Shown here in pieces: positions 24,000 to 34,517 of a stretch of DNA of 64,000 bases. The position numbers and the translations under genes are program-made. Within the stretch, counting starts at the first letter, position 1. Every line of letters starts with the position of its first letter. Under the pieces are notes generated by a model, which was not told the DNA's origin, did not search any database, and saw only the letters and a program-made list of their open reading frames with translations. Location: contig JAPEUQ010000010.1 in assembly GCA_027946365.1 (NCBI GenBank), forward strand, positions 682,001 to 746,000. Direction: 5' to 3'. The stretch comes from Kalmusia sp. IMI 367209 (taxonomy: Eukaryota; Ascomycota; Dothideomycetes; Pleosporales; Didymosphaeriaceae).

Positions 24000-24185
24000 A
24001 TGGAACGACCTCCCCCCCACTCCCTGGACCACATCCGTGCCAAACGCCGCTACGGCAGACAAGCCCCCAAACGGTACCGCAAAAAGCACGCACCCACGCA
24101 GAAGACATCGGCAGGGTACTACATGGTCAAGACGTTCGAGGCGCTGAGGCGCGGGGCGTACGCAGCGCTGAATGCACTGAATTGA
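24000..24185 (+). CDS. Candidate small basic protein (61 residues)
   Basis: An ATG-started frame whose codons end mostly in G or C, like the confirmed genes in this window, which is unusual for a random frame. The product is strongly basic (KRRYGRQAPKRYRKKHAP) with an Ala/Leu-rich helical end (FEALRRGAYAALNALN). No family is recognised. It could be a genuine short protein or the last exon of a gene whose upstream part I cannot find. Confidence 0.35.
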   Translation: MERPPPHSLDHIRAKRRYGRQAPKRYRKKHAPTQKTSAGYYMVKTFEALRRGAYAALNALN

Positions 24186-25155
24186 GTTTGCACTGCGACA
24201 AGGGTTCGAAGAGAGTTTGGACATGGGCTGAGCTGGCGCGAGGGGATGCACGACGGACAGGCTTAGATGGGGTGGAATACCGGTAGGAAAAGGAAAAAGG
24301 TGGGTTAGGTGAACGACACCCTTGCGATTAGCAAGCAACGCTACGGCATGCAAGGAGGGGCCATGGGGTTACGCCCGACGAGGGGCCGCTGCGTTGGGTC
24401 TCGCAATGGCTGCTTAGCGGAAGGGGAGCATCAAGCATCATTCCAGCGCAGTCTCCCCGTGTGCCTTGTTCGTCGTTGTACGAGCGCCGCCGGTCTCCTC
24501 CCAACGTGTGACTCACCGCTGTGCTGGGATGCGTACGGCTGCGACAGTCCATCACACGTAGTTCTCAGCGGCCGCCCGCCGACGCAGCCCATGTCCGGTG
24601 AGACAGTCACAAAAAGGAACATGCGGGCGGACAAGGATAAGGTTCGAGGAATTGATATGCAGAAAGCGGAGCGACTTCCTCCGGCCCCTTCAGGCGGGAA
24701 AAAGAGGAAGATTTGTTGAGGTGGGGTAGCACGGCTTGGTTATTGGGCGAGAGGGACGGGGACGCGTCCAGGCGCGCTGACGCGAATACGACCCGATATC
24801 ACATGAGAGGTCTGTGCACGCGGGATGCAACATATGAACGCCTGGGTATCCTTGTGCACAGCGATTCTTCGCTTTTTTGTATTAGAGCTGCAGCTAGCTA
24901 GCAACGCAAGGGCTATGCTTCTCCTGAAGATCCGTTCTGGATATATGCTTTTGTGTGACTGTCTGTCCTTTGCTTGTGAATCAGATCGGCGTGCTTTGAC
25001 CAAGGCGGTGCGCGATAACGCAGCTTCTATACCTTTCTGTAGATATGCAGATGCAATGCAGCCATGTTGGGAGTTACCAGTCAAATGCCTCGGTGCACAC
25101 CCGGACAAAGTCCGGTGCAGTAGTGATACGTAGTCTCGGGGCCATGATTTAGGCA

Positions 25156-26883
25156 TCAGACCCCTGTTCCGGGGAATGCACCCTTCTTGTTCAACACCAC
25201 CATTGCGTGCTCGCGAGATATGTAGCCTTTCATGAGGCCCTGTGAAGAGTCAGCGATACGTGGCAAAGATGCTGGCCAGTCCTCCTCGGGTAAGGCAACG
25301 GAAGGCTGCGCTAGGCACCCGAGTCCGTGAGACATGCCTAGGATGGAAGTGTGTGGGTTAGGGTTGCAAGTTGGGTGGCAACCACCATGATTGCCCACGC
25401 GTATGATACTCATGTACGCACCTTGTATATCATGTTGGCCAATAAGCATTCGACCTCCTCATCCTCAACCACCTGGCCACTGCCTGACCCAGCCGTGCCC
25501 ATCCTCAACGCGGCGGCAAAGTGCGCTAGCGGAATCCTGCTCTTCCGTATCCTGTCCTTTGCAGTTTGTCCCTCTTTGAGATCCTCGTAGCCTGCAGCGA
25601 GGAAAACCTTGCGTAAGAGATTGCGCAGAGCGATGTCGCGGCTTCGCTCGAGTGTGAGAAAGATGCGCCGTCGCACAAATTCAGGCTCGCCTTCAGCCAA
25701 AGCCTTGTCAAAGCCGGCAAGATCGCCCTTTCTGATAGAGCTGACGAGGTCACTAAAAAGCGTCTGTAGATGTGGAAATTCCTGGAGCAGCTGGCGGGAT
25801 GGAACGACGTGCTGAGTGATGAGGCGACAAGGGATCAGATACGTGAGGATGAGCACTCGGTTCTTGGTGCTTTTCGCGTGGCAAATTCTCCACGCTTCGC
25901 TCAAGGCGTTTTCTGCCTACTTCATGTCAGTAAATAGGCGCTACTCAGATGTCGAGCTGAGACCTTTGTGTAATCTTCTTGCAAGAAGGATATAACTCCG
26001 ACGTAGTACTTGTATGTGCATCGATGTGCCGCCGGGTAAGACTCCCACGGAGGCATGTCTGCTTGGGCTCCGATTGCTTTTACAAGGTTCTCTGACAAGC
26101 TGACTTTTTTGAGCTGCCCAAAAATTAGCTCTACTGGCTTCAGGAAGTAGCACAGATAACTGGTACCTTGAAATATACTTTGAACTGCACATTGGAGATG
26201 CAATAGACGGCCCATTTGCGAGACTCTCCCATGTTAGGATTCCTGCAAGGTTCAGCATTCATCGGATTATTGGGAAGTCACACCCACCTGTCGCTCATGC
26301 ACAACGCAAAAATACGGCTGATGACTCGCGAAGCTTCCTCGAGCTTTTCACTCTTGGGAGCCGTCGCAACTATATCATCCTGGAAGCCTGCACTAAAGGC
26401 CACTGGCTTCGCCTTAGCTAGCTGTGCATCCGCCTGAATGGCGAATTTTCTAAGATTATTCGCTATGAAATACAGGGTGAAGATGACCCAATACGGCAGC
26501 GACCCGTTCGAGATGTGCCTCATGAAGGTGGACGTCATGTCTTTCCAGGAGTCGTAAACATCCACCGCCTGCCGTTCTAAAAGCTTGCCTTGATTCTGTG
26601 CCTGTTCCGCTTTGAGGATTTTGTCTACTGCCCGCCAGAATCCCATCCATACGTCGGTCCAGCCCTGCGTTTCCGCGCGTGGAACCGCAAACCCGCTTAG
26701 CACGTTTACAACTGCGTTTCGAACATCGTGCTCGACTCTGGCTTCGTTCGAAGAGCGCCAGAAGTCGTACAATCGGCCGGGTTTATCGCGGGGAGGTGTC
26801 GGACTAAGGCATTTCGCGAGTTCTATGGCCGATGTCTGGTAATAGGCCTTTTGGAAGTCTGCTAGTACTTCCTCCATTGACAT
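25156..26883 (-). CDS. CSN12: CSN12-like PCI-domain protein
   Basis: Five exons: 26288-26883, 26167-26242, 25964-26113, 25422-25916 and 25156-25239. Phases close to 466 residues. The conserved PCI-type scaffold runs from SRVISRIFALCMSDR through GESRKWAVYCISNVQFKVYFK, QADMPPWESYPAAHRC, TYKYYVGVISFLQEDY, LILTYLIPCRLI and FLTLERSRDIALRNLLRKVF to the winged-helix end DEEVECLLANMIYKGLMKGY and the terminal KKGAFPGTGV. This is the CSN12 family (yeast YJR084W), which in yeast associates with Thp3 and Sem1 in transcript elongation and splicing and is loosely linked to the COP9 signalosome. The last intron (182 nt) is longer than the rest. The gene is divergent from eL20, 372 bp away. Confidence 0.9.
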
Positions 26884-27255
26884 ATTTGCGCCACACTGGC
26901 CGTGATGCACTGTCGAAGCTGGGAGAAGGTAGAATGACGCGTATGCGACCAGCAACCAGCGCTCAGGCGTCGTGCATTGTACACTGTGAGAGGGAGGCGA
27001 GGATTACAAAGGCGCCTCGAAGTTCAGAGGTGGTGGGGAACTTAGTGAGCAGGTGCGTCGGTGTTTGTTGCGTTTGCGGCCGACTTGGCGCTAGCGACGA
27101 AAGAGGCTAGGGCCCACACAAGATCGTTCGGCACACAATTTGGCACTCGCGAACCTTGACTTCTTCGACAACACCGGTACTAACCACCACACCACAGCAG
27201 CAAGGTATGTTGCCATCTGCCGCTCCAAATATTACGAATGCTAACAGGATTGCAG
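26884..27255. promoter_or_regulatory. Divergent promoter of CSN12-like and eL20 genes
   Basis: This 372-bp interval must supply the promoters of both genes. Its right end contains a likely 5' untranslated-region intron of the eL20 gene (27205-27255: starts gtatgt, has gctaac, ends cag just before the ATG). Confidence 0.5.
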
Positions 27256-28229
27256 ATGGGTAAGCGATTTCTCCCTCTCCCGTCCCCTAGCAATTGCAGT
27301 CCGTTCGTCTTGGAGATGCGATCGCCTACCTCGCCCTCGCCCTCGCTGTCGACCATGAAAAATTCGCTGGGCCTCGATATGGGAACACATGCGAAGCGGA
27401 ATTCTGAAGAGGAGGAAAGTGCGGTCCCGATAAGGACTCGGTTGCGTCAACGAGCTTACATGGCGGCGACGTCTCCCAAATTATATCTTGACCACATGGT
27501 TTAACTCGCAGTGCGAATCGAATCGATCTAGAGGCATCCGGACTGCAATCGCTGGCACATACTTCACGACTATTGTAGCAAGATGCTAACAGCTGCAGGT
27601 CGCCTTCAGGAATACCAGATCATCGGGCGCCACCTGCCCAGCGAGGCCAACCCTACCCCCAAGCTCTACCGCATGCGCATCTTCGCGCCCAATGAGGTTG
27701 TCGCTAAGTCGCGATTCTGGTACTTCCTTGGCAAGCTCCGCAAGATCAAGAAGGCCAACGGTGAGATCGTTTCTGTGAGCCAGGTACGTACCAAGACGTG
27801 GACTATTAGTGAGAGGTTAAGCATATACTAATTCCCCTCAGATCTACGAGAAGCGCCCCCAGAAGGTCAAGAACTTCGGTATCTGGATCCGTTATGACTC
27901 GCGCTCCGGTACCCACAACATGTACAAGGAGTACCGTGAGATGTCCCGGACGGACGCCGTCGATGCCCTCTACCAGGACATGGCCGCCCGCCACCGATCT
28001 CGTTTCAGGTCGATCCACGTGCGTATTCCCATGCTACCTGTACCACTGATGTAGCTGACTCTCGTACCAGATCCTCAAGGTCGTCGAGGTTGAGAAGAGC
28101 GCTGACATCCGTCGCCCGTACATCAAGCAGCTCCTCGTCAAGAACCTCAAGTTCCCTCTTCCCCACCGCGTCAACAAGTCGGCCAGCAAGAAGATTTTCT
28201 CTGCTTCCCGACCATCAACTTTCTTCTAA
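27256..28229 (+). CDS. RPL20: 60S ribosomal protein eL20 (L18a/L20)
   Basis: Exons 27256-27259 (ATGG), 27599-27783, 27842-28018 and 28071-28229, giving 174 residues. The product reads [81 protein letters not shown] and ends [10 protein letters not shown], matching eL20 along its whole length. It is a structural protein of the large ribosomal subunit. As in many fungal ribosomal genes, the first intron (27260-27598, 339 nt) splits the second codon. I looked for a box C/D or H/ACA snoRNA in that intron and saw none. Confidence 0.95.
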
Positions 28230-28862
28230 GCGTCTTCTTTCATGGAGTGGGGTCTGGCTGGCAGGGATGATATGGCTTTCTCGGGCTTTCATGCATGGCT
28301 TCAAAAATGAAGTATAGGAACGAATCAAAATCCCTGATACCTACATCTCGCCTTATCGTACGTGAAGGAATGGCGCGAGCCAAGGTTTCCTGGACGTTGG
28401 GTCCGAGATATGAAGTCACATATATTGTATTAGTGATCGGCACATGAATGAAAGACAACAAGAATGAAGCATCATGGTACACCTCATATCGCAATTTCCG
28501 TTCGTGCTGGCCAGCATTCCCTATTCTCGAGTATCTTACGCTACACAGATTCCCCACTGCCGTACATGTTCGCAATTTGAACTATTTGATATCTTTCAAG
28601 TAGCCCAAATTAACAAGGTAGAAAAGTTGTGGGATACTACGAGTCGGCGCCCCGCCAAGCCGGAAATCTCACCCCTCCCAACAACGAACCTCGGCCTACC
28701 CCAGACTTCCTTCTCCGCATACATGCTCCGAGAATTCTATACTAATCACAAATTTGATCGCTATACTAACACCCGTCGACTAACCTCAGCATCTAATTCT
28801 TTTCCTAACCATCCTACCAAACACCGCCATACCGCCTGCGTCATCTCTATCCAGCTCTCACT
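28230..28862. other. Intergenic between eL20 and the enoyl-CoA hydratase
   Basis: AT-moderate, with a pyrimidine-rich strand toward the ATG at 28863. The open frame 28474-28971 overlaps the start of the next gene in another frame and has no motif. It is best read as terminator of eL20 and promoter/leader of the hydratase gene. Confidence 0.45.
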
Positions 28863-29958
28863 ATGCCACAACCGCGCGCACCCCCAAAGCTACCAGAAAG
28901 CTATAATGATTATCCGTTCATGCATATTAAGACACAGCACTATGATCAAGACCCTAGCATTATCATACTAACCCTCTGGCGTCCGAAAAACCACAATGCC
29001 TTCACCGGCACCATGATGCAGGAGCTGGAATCCGCATACGCCATGTTCGACATTGACGACCGCGTGAAGTGCATCGTCTTCACCGGCACAGGCAAGATCT
29101 TCTGCGCAGGCGCAGACCTAGACGTCGGCTTCGTCGGAGGACAAGAACTCATTAACGAGCACCGCGACGGGTACGTTCTGGTCTCCTATGTTGCGAGAAA
29201 AAAGGAAAACCGTAGAGAAGGACGAATGAATTGCTGATATAGTCGGGCATGCAGTGGCGGAAGAGTCACCCTAGCAATCCACAACTGCAGAAAACCCACG
29301 ATCGGCGCGCTCAACGGCTCTGCCGTCGGCGTGGGCATAACGATGACGCTGCCCATGAACATCCGCATCGCGCCGCGCACCGCGAAGATTGGCTTCGTCT
29401 TCGCGCGCCGCGGCCTCGTCATGGAGGCGTGCAGTTCCTACTTCCTGCCCCGCCTCATTGGCCATTCTCGTGCGCTTGCCGCCGTGACCACCGGCTCTAC
29501 GTATCTGGCAGGCGATCCGATATGGAGCGGCTTGTTTACGGAGGTGGTCGAGCGGAGCGAGGATGTGCTGCCCAGAGCGCTGCAGGTTGCGAAGGAGGTG
29601 GTGAGTAACACGAGTGTGGTGAGTACGTATCTGATGAAGGAGATGATGTTCAGAGATGTGGGGAGTGCGGAGGGGCAGCACTTGTTGGATTCGAGGATCT
29701 TGTACGAGCTATTTACTTCGGCGTAAGTTCAACCCCATCTGTGCGGCGGGTGACGGGGCCTTTTTTTCAATATGGGGACGAGATGAGAGCTAATGAGGGT
29801 GTAGAGATAACAAAGAGGGTGTGAAGAGTTTTATGGAGAAGAGACCGGCCAAGTTTACGGGCACCATGGACAATACGAGTGTATCTGCGTATCCATGGTG
29901 GAACCCCATTGATGTAGTGAGGAGGCCGAAGATAGATGGCGGGAAGGCTAAGTTGTAG
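28863..29958 (+). CDS. Peroxisomal enoyl-CoA hydratase/isomerase family protein
   Basis: Exons 28863-29170, 29255-29722 and 29805-29958 close to 309 residues. The crotonase fold is clear: ILTLWRPKNHNAFTGTMMQEL, VKCIVFTGTGKIFCAGADLD (oxyanion-hole region), then KPTIGALNGSAVGVGITMTLPM, which contains the second oxyanion-hole Gly, and IGFVFARRGLVMEACSSYFLPRLIG. The protein ends Ala-Lys-Leu, a functional variant of the PTS1 peroxisomal import signal. It should act in peroxisomal beta-oxidation, either hydrating 2-enoyl-CoA or shifting a double bond; the sequence alone does not decide. It overlaps nothing and converges on NUP85. Confidence 0.9.
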
Positions 29959-30127
29959 GAATAGGACCGACTTTTCCATCAACTACAGATACTGCATCTT
30001 CAAGTTGATGTGATTAGACAACTACCTAAGTGATGGTCGCCAAAGCAAGACCTTAGCCCTTTCGATGCCAGAAGTGTTCTACAGTGGTATCATTATATTT
30101 TACGTCTCCTTGCACGAATTCAGCCTG

Positions 30128-33100
30128 TCAAGGCACAACCTCACCTTCCGCAAACGCCCTCCCTAATTCTTTCGCGATGCCTAGCCTTAATACCCTGATG
30201 ACATCCTCTCCCTTCGCGCCCCGAGGAAAGCCTTTGCGCCAATCCCAACCCCTCTTCACATCATCCACACCACCTCCCTTGACCAGCACAGTCGAGCTCT
30301 CTGTGCTCACGCCCTCGACTGAACCAAGATCCACGCTGCCTATTAAGGAGTATTGAGACGAGGCGGTTGTCAGATTTGACGTTGATTTTTTGCAGCGACG
30401 AGTTAGGGCTGGCGTGCTCGTGAGCGGCGGCCAGGGTGGTGCGGAGTGCCTCTTCGCATTGCGTGCGGATCATGCTAGGTGCGGTGGAAAGATCTTCCAC
30501 AGCGGCGAGCAAGTCGTAGAGATGTCGAAGGGTAAGTGTGCGTTTCGGTTCTGTGCTGTTGGTTAGTGTTGACCATGCATTTCTTTTGTAGAGTACCACC
30601 TACGATTAACGAAGACAAGCACTTCACCCAGCAGAGGTAGCAGGACATCCACCTGCACTACGGTCTCTACGTCTGGGTCGTACAAGCCTCCTCGGATGCT
30701 TGATGCTGCGCTAGAGATGATGACGGTAAGCGCATTGGCAGCTGTTCGCTTCCGCGCCATGGGTCGATGGGCCGGTTTATCTCCGTTTTGAAGTAGCACT
30801 TCTTCGTCCCTCAGGTCGTAGAACTTGCGAATTGTGGCATAACCGCTGAGCGAATTCGAAAGTAGCTGAGCAGCTTCTGAATCGAAACTTGCGAGTTTCG
30901 TAAGAGTCTTCTTGGGATAGGTGATCAGCTCCCTCAGTGAATTGTCAAGTTCTGCTAGAGGGGGGTAGGCAACAGATTTGACTAAGCAATGAGCAACGAG
31001 CACCCGGAGTACTTCTTGGATCTTTGACGCCGCATGTGCCCGAGCATAGTACAAAATCGCATCGCCGTAGTTCTGCGTGTTCTTGTGAAGGTGTTCAGCG
31101 AATTTCTAACTTTTGTTAGTTATGCATCGGGGGAGTACAGCGCTATGTGCTTACCAGAGCAATGCCGAGAGCCTGGTCGGACAACCCTAGGTTGTGACAA
31201 AGCTGTGTGATCTTATCCACTCGTTCCGATGACTCGAGAGGGGAGTTCGTCTAGTATTTGTTGTATCCGTTCGTTCGCCAATGCAGTATCATCCAACCTG
31301 CCCAAGACCTCTATCGCTAGCTCCCAACCTTCTCGCGAAGTACTACCATCTTGATTCGCTAGATAGCCTTTAAGCGTAAGCTGTTTCGCGTAGGCTGCCA
31401 AGAGCTCGTCTTTTGAAAGACCAGACTTATGCTGCTCCGTATAACTCAGGAGTAGTAAGTCGCTCTGGTCTAATTGGCCGAGAATTCCGTCTGCTCGCAT
31501 GAACCATTCACCAGCAGTGGCCACTTCGGCTACTGCAGACGCTACTACAAGCGACGATCCTCGCAGCATTCGTAAAGCGCCTTCTATATTATCATCAAGA
31601 ATGCAAGCAACCCCGATCTCGAAATGGTTTGTGGTGTTGATCAAAAGCTGATCGTCACCAGTATCGAGAACTGCGGCCAAAGCGGCCGTTAGACGTTCGG
31701 TATATGCTTTGACATCCACAGTTCGGACGCGCTGTGAACGCGCAAGAGCACGGCGGCTGGCTGCGAGACTTCCTTGTGCATGGTCTTCCTCTTCACCGTC
31801 CCACCAAACCGTAAGTAGTATGGTTGCCTCCATCCAGTCGGCTGAGACAGCAAGGATATCCTCTTCGTTTCCAAGTAAGATCTGGTACAATTTTTCGAGG
31901 TTGTTGTATACCAGCCACGGCACCTTGCTTTCCGCTTTCCGACTAGCTAGGCTTAAATTGAAAGTAGCATGGGATTGTGAAAGACCGAACAGAGGCGTCT
32001 GGAAGGATTGGGACATTGAAAATCTACTCTTGCTGTCGCCTTCGGCAAGTTCCTTGAGATCACCCCATGATTGGTGGGCCCGTTGTCTGAAGATACTCCA
32101 ATCGTGACCCTTTAGATCCCAATCGTCTGAAACATGGCCTGGGCATTCGCGTAGAAGATTGATAGCACCTTGAGTAGCAAGTGTCGCATATTCGAGATGA
32201 TGACCGCTATATCCTGATGCTCCAACATCCTCCTCTGCCGTACTTGCGACGGCGAAATTAGCCCCAGTTAGAAGGTCCAGCGTTTTTGCAAATTGACCGC
32301 GCAAAGCCGACGCGTGAACAATATCCCAAAAGTACCCATGCCTGGAGTAGCCACCAGTCTCTCGCAATACAATGTCGAACTCCTCATCCACGGAACGGTG
32401 CTCGTTTAGCCAGTTCAGTAGCACTTTAGGTATGGGAGTGAAGGGCTCTTGGCCATGGAGGGTAAGAGCTCGTGAGCTTGCGAAGGTGCGCTCTTGAGAG
32501 ACGATTCGACTTGGATGATGGATGCCAAGCAGTAACTCTGCTAATTTTGACGCATTGGGGAGTTTGCTGGGCGCTTCATCATCGGGCGATTGCAAGGAGG
32601 TCTGCCAAAGTACAAGCAATTCATGTGCAATGTCGCCCAGAACTTCAGCCCTCGTCCCAGGCGCATCGTTGTCCAGAGAATCGTTCAATCTCTTCATGAG
32701 AAACTCCGTTTCCAATATGACCTCGTCCGACTCCGTCATCTTTGCGCTCTCCGTGTGGGGTGTCAGGCCTTTCGCCAAATTCACCAAGTCGTAGTGTTGC
32801 TGTTTTGAGCCTTTTCGCACGACCGTGGGTCCGGCGAAAGACTCCTCTACGCTAGCTCGTGATGCGACCGAGTGAGAGAAATTATCTTGCGGCCTTGGGC
32901 GACGCTGAAGTCCAATTTGCTCATCTTCGTCTGAGTCCTCCATGTCTTCGTCTTCATCTTCGTCGCCCTCTGCATCTTCCTCATCATCTTCCATGTCCTC
33001 ATCTTCCTCGTCTTCCTCGTCCTCCACATCCTCCCTTGTGGTCCTTGGAGGACTGCTCGGAATGCGATTGAAACCTGAGCTCGAGGTCCGCCCGCGCTGT

Positions 33101-33399
33101 GATGCAGGCCTACCTGACGTGGACGTCCTCATGTCGCTCGATCCAATGCCTTCCAAGATCCCATTTTTCGGCGGGGAACTACCAAATAGCGATTCAGTCG
33201 GGTTGTTGTAGCGACCGGGCTCGAAACTCGGGCGCGACCCGCCAAACAAATTGCTCCGCGGCGGCGGCGGACCGGCGGGTGTGGAGGAGATTAGCGATCG
33301 GTCTGGAGGTGGTCCTGCGGGTGTTGTGGATGGCGCAACGTGGCTCCGGCGGTAGGAGTCGGGGGTCGAGGGCGGCGTGGACGACGGCACGCGGAACAT
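30128..33399 (-). CDS. NUP85: Nucleoporin Nup85, with two apparent frame breaks
   Basis: Exons 31155-33399, 30600-31105 and 30128-30555. The N-terminus is disordered, with FG-like and proline motifs, then a run of Glu/Asp (about residues 125-165). From about 200 on it is alpha-helical and follows the fungal Nup85 pattern (VPWLVYNNLEKLYQILLG, QLCHNLGLSDQALGIALKFA, GDAILYYARAHAASKIQEVL), ending RGWDWRKGF...IRVLRLGIAKELGRA. Nup85 is part of the Y-shaped Nup84 complex of the nuclear pore scaffold. The frame is interrupted twice: at the C4 run at 31240-31243, where one base fewer restores the LESSERVDKI continuation, and at the A6 run at 30386-30391, where one base fewer restores the C-terminus. 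With both corrected, phases close at 1,058 residues. I judge these sequence errors rather than pseudogenisation, since everything else is intact. Confidence 0.8.
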
Positions 33400-34517
33400 G
33401 GTGATGCTGTTCGGACAAAGCTATACACTTGAGGCTGTCGCGCAATAGTAACGGTGAAGGCCGACAGGATCGCTGTTGTCTCAAAGCACAGGGAAAGCCA
33501 TCGCAACCAAAGAGAAGTGGAATGGGCGTTGGAAATGGCGGGTGTGTAGAGCAGTCGTCAACACAACGTCTTGTAAACTTCGCGAGAGCTTCACTAACAA
33601 CGCGCGCCGATCGTTTGCTTGGCGCGCCTGCCCTTGTTTTCTCGGAACGGCGAAACGATACTCCGCCCATGTTTCATCCCATCCCTCCTCCGATATGAAT
33701 CTGTGCTGCGTCGGAGATGAGCCCCTCGACATGCTTTTGACAATCTCCACACTTCCGTGCTCGCGTTGCACACATGCGCGTCCTGCTGGCCAAGTCAGCG
33801 GAGCAGCCGCTGGGTCCTGACTCGTGCACGAGGGCCAGCCACCGTGGGTGATGGAGGAGGCCGGTCACTGTGGCAGCTTCCGCTGGTTAGACGCCGTATA
33901 GGTAAGTGTGCTACCCCAGGATAGATCATGCACACGCAGAATTCACGAGGCGTCACAGGCTGCAAAGGTGTCTGGTGCAATCGCCACCCGCACTCAGCCT
34001 CTCGATGCTTGCTTGCGTCTGAATCCGGGCTTTTGGGGGTTCTGCGGGGCCGCTCCCGCCAGGTCCCAGAGCGAATCAGGCCAGCAGCCCTGCAACCGGG
34101 CAATATGGCACTCGCTCGGAGTTCCTGCACGCTGCATCGTCGACAATATTGACTGCGCGCAAGTTGCCCCGATGAGAGCGACAAGCAGGGATTTGCCACG
34201 CTTGGTTGTAAGGTACCCGAAGCGTCGCTTGCGTCCTCTACGGCAGGCTAGGGTCTTTAGCTGCTGATGGCTGACCGAGCACTTGACGTACGACGTCTAA
34301 CGGCCTGCCACCGACCCGCCGCCTACCGAACCGCTGCCTACTTACCTGCCGCGCCCGCCGCCCTGGCATGCCATAGACTGCATTTTCCGCTGCCTCGCTG
34401 CCGTGCGACTACACTTCATCAATGTCCGCCCCCAGCCTAATGCTTGGCCCTCCAGCTGCTTGTTGATAATAATCCCCGCACCCCGCTCGACTTTGGTCTC
34501 CCAATCTTCCTTTCAGC
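33400..34517. other. Divergent intergenic region between NUP85 and the SYLF protein
   Basis: About 1.1 kb containing both promoters. Frames such as 33429-33698 and 33908-34267 overlap frames on the other strand and lack motifs. The final 200 bases are pyrimidine-rich with CCGCC repeats (34310-34365), typical of a leader. Confidence 0.45.

Larger units (their letters stand above)
22879..25155. other. Long intergenic region (2.3 kb)
   Basis: The left part (22879-23520) is AT-moderate and pyrimidine-rich, probably the 3' untranslated region of the BTB gene. A TG/GA microsatellite lies at 23646-23667, and one small coding-like frame at 24000-24185. The rest shows overlapping frames without motifs. 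Confidence 0.4.

Noticed and set aside
24195..24220. ggttcgaag resembling a tRNA B box
   Set aside because: No matching A box or cloverleaf stems around it.
25353..25370. gggttagggtt, telomere-like
   Set aside because: Fewer than two repeats, inside an intron of the CSN12-like gene.
27260..27598. Possible snoRNA host intron in eL20
   Set aside because: No convincing C/D or H/ACA box pair could be read.
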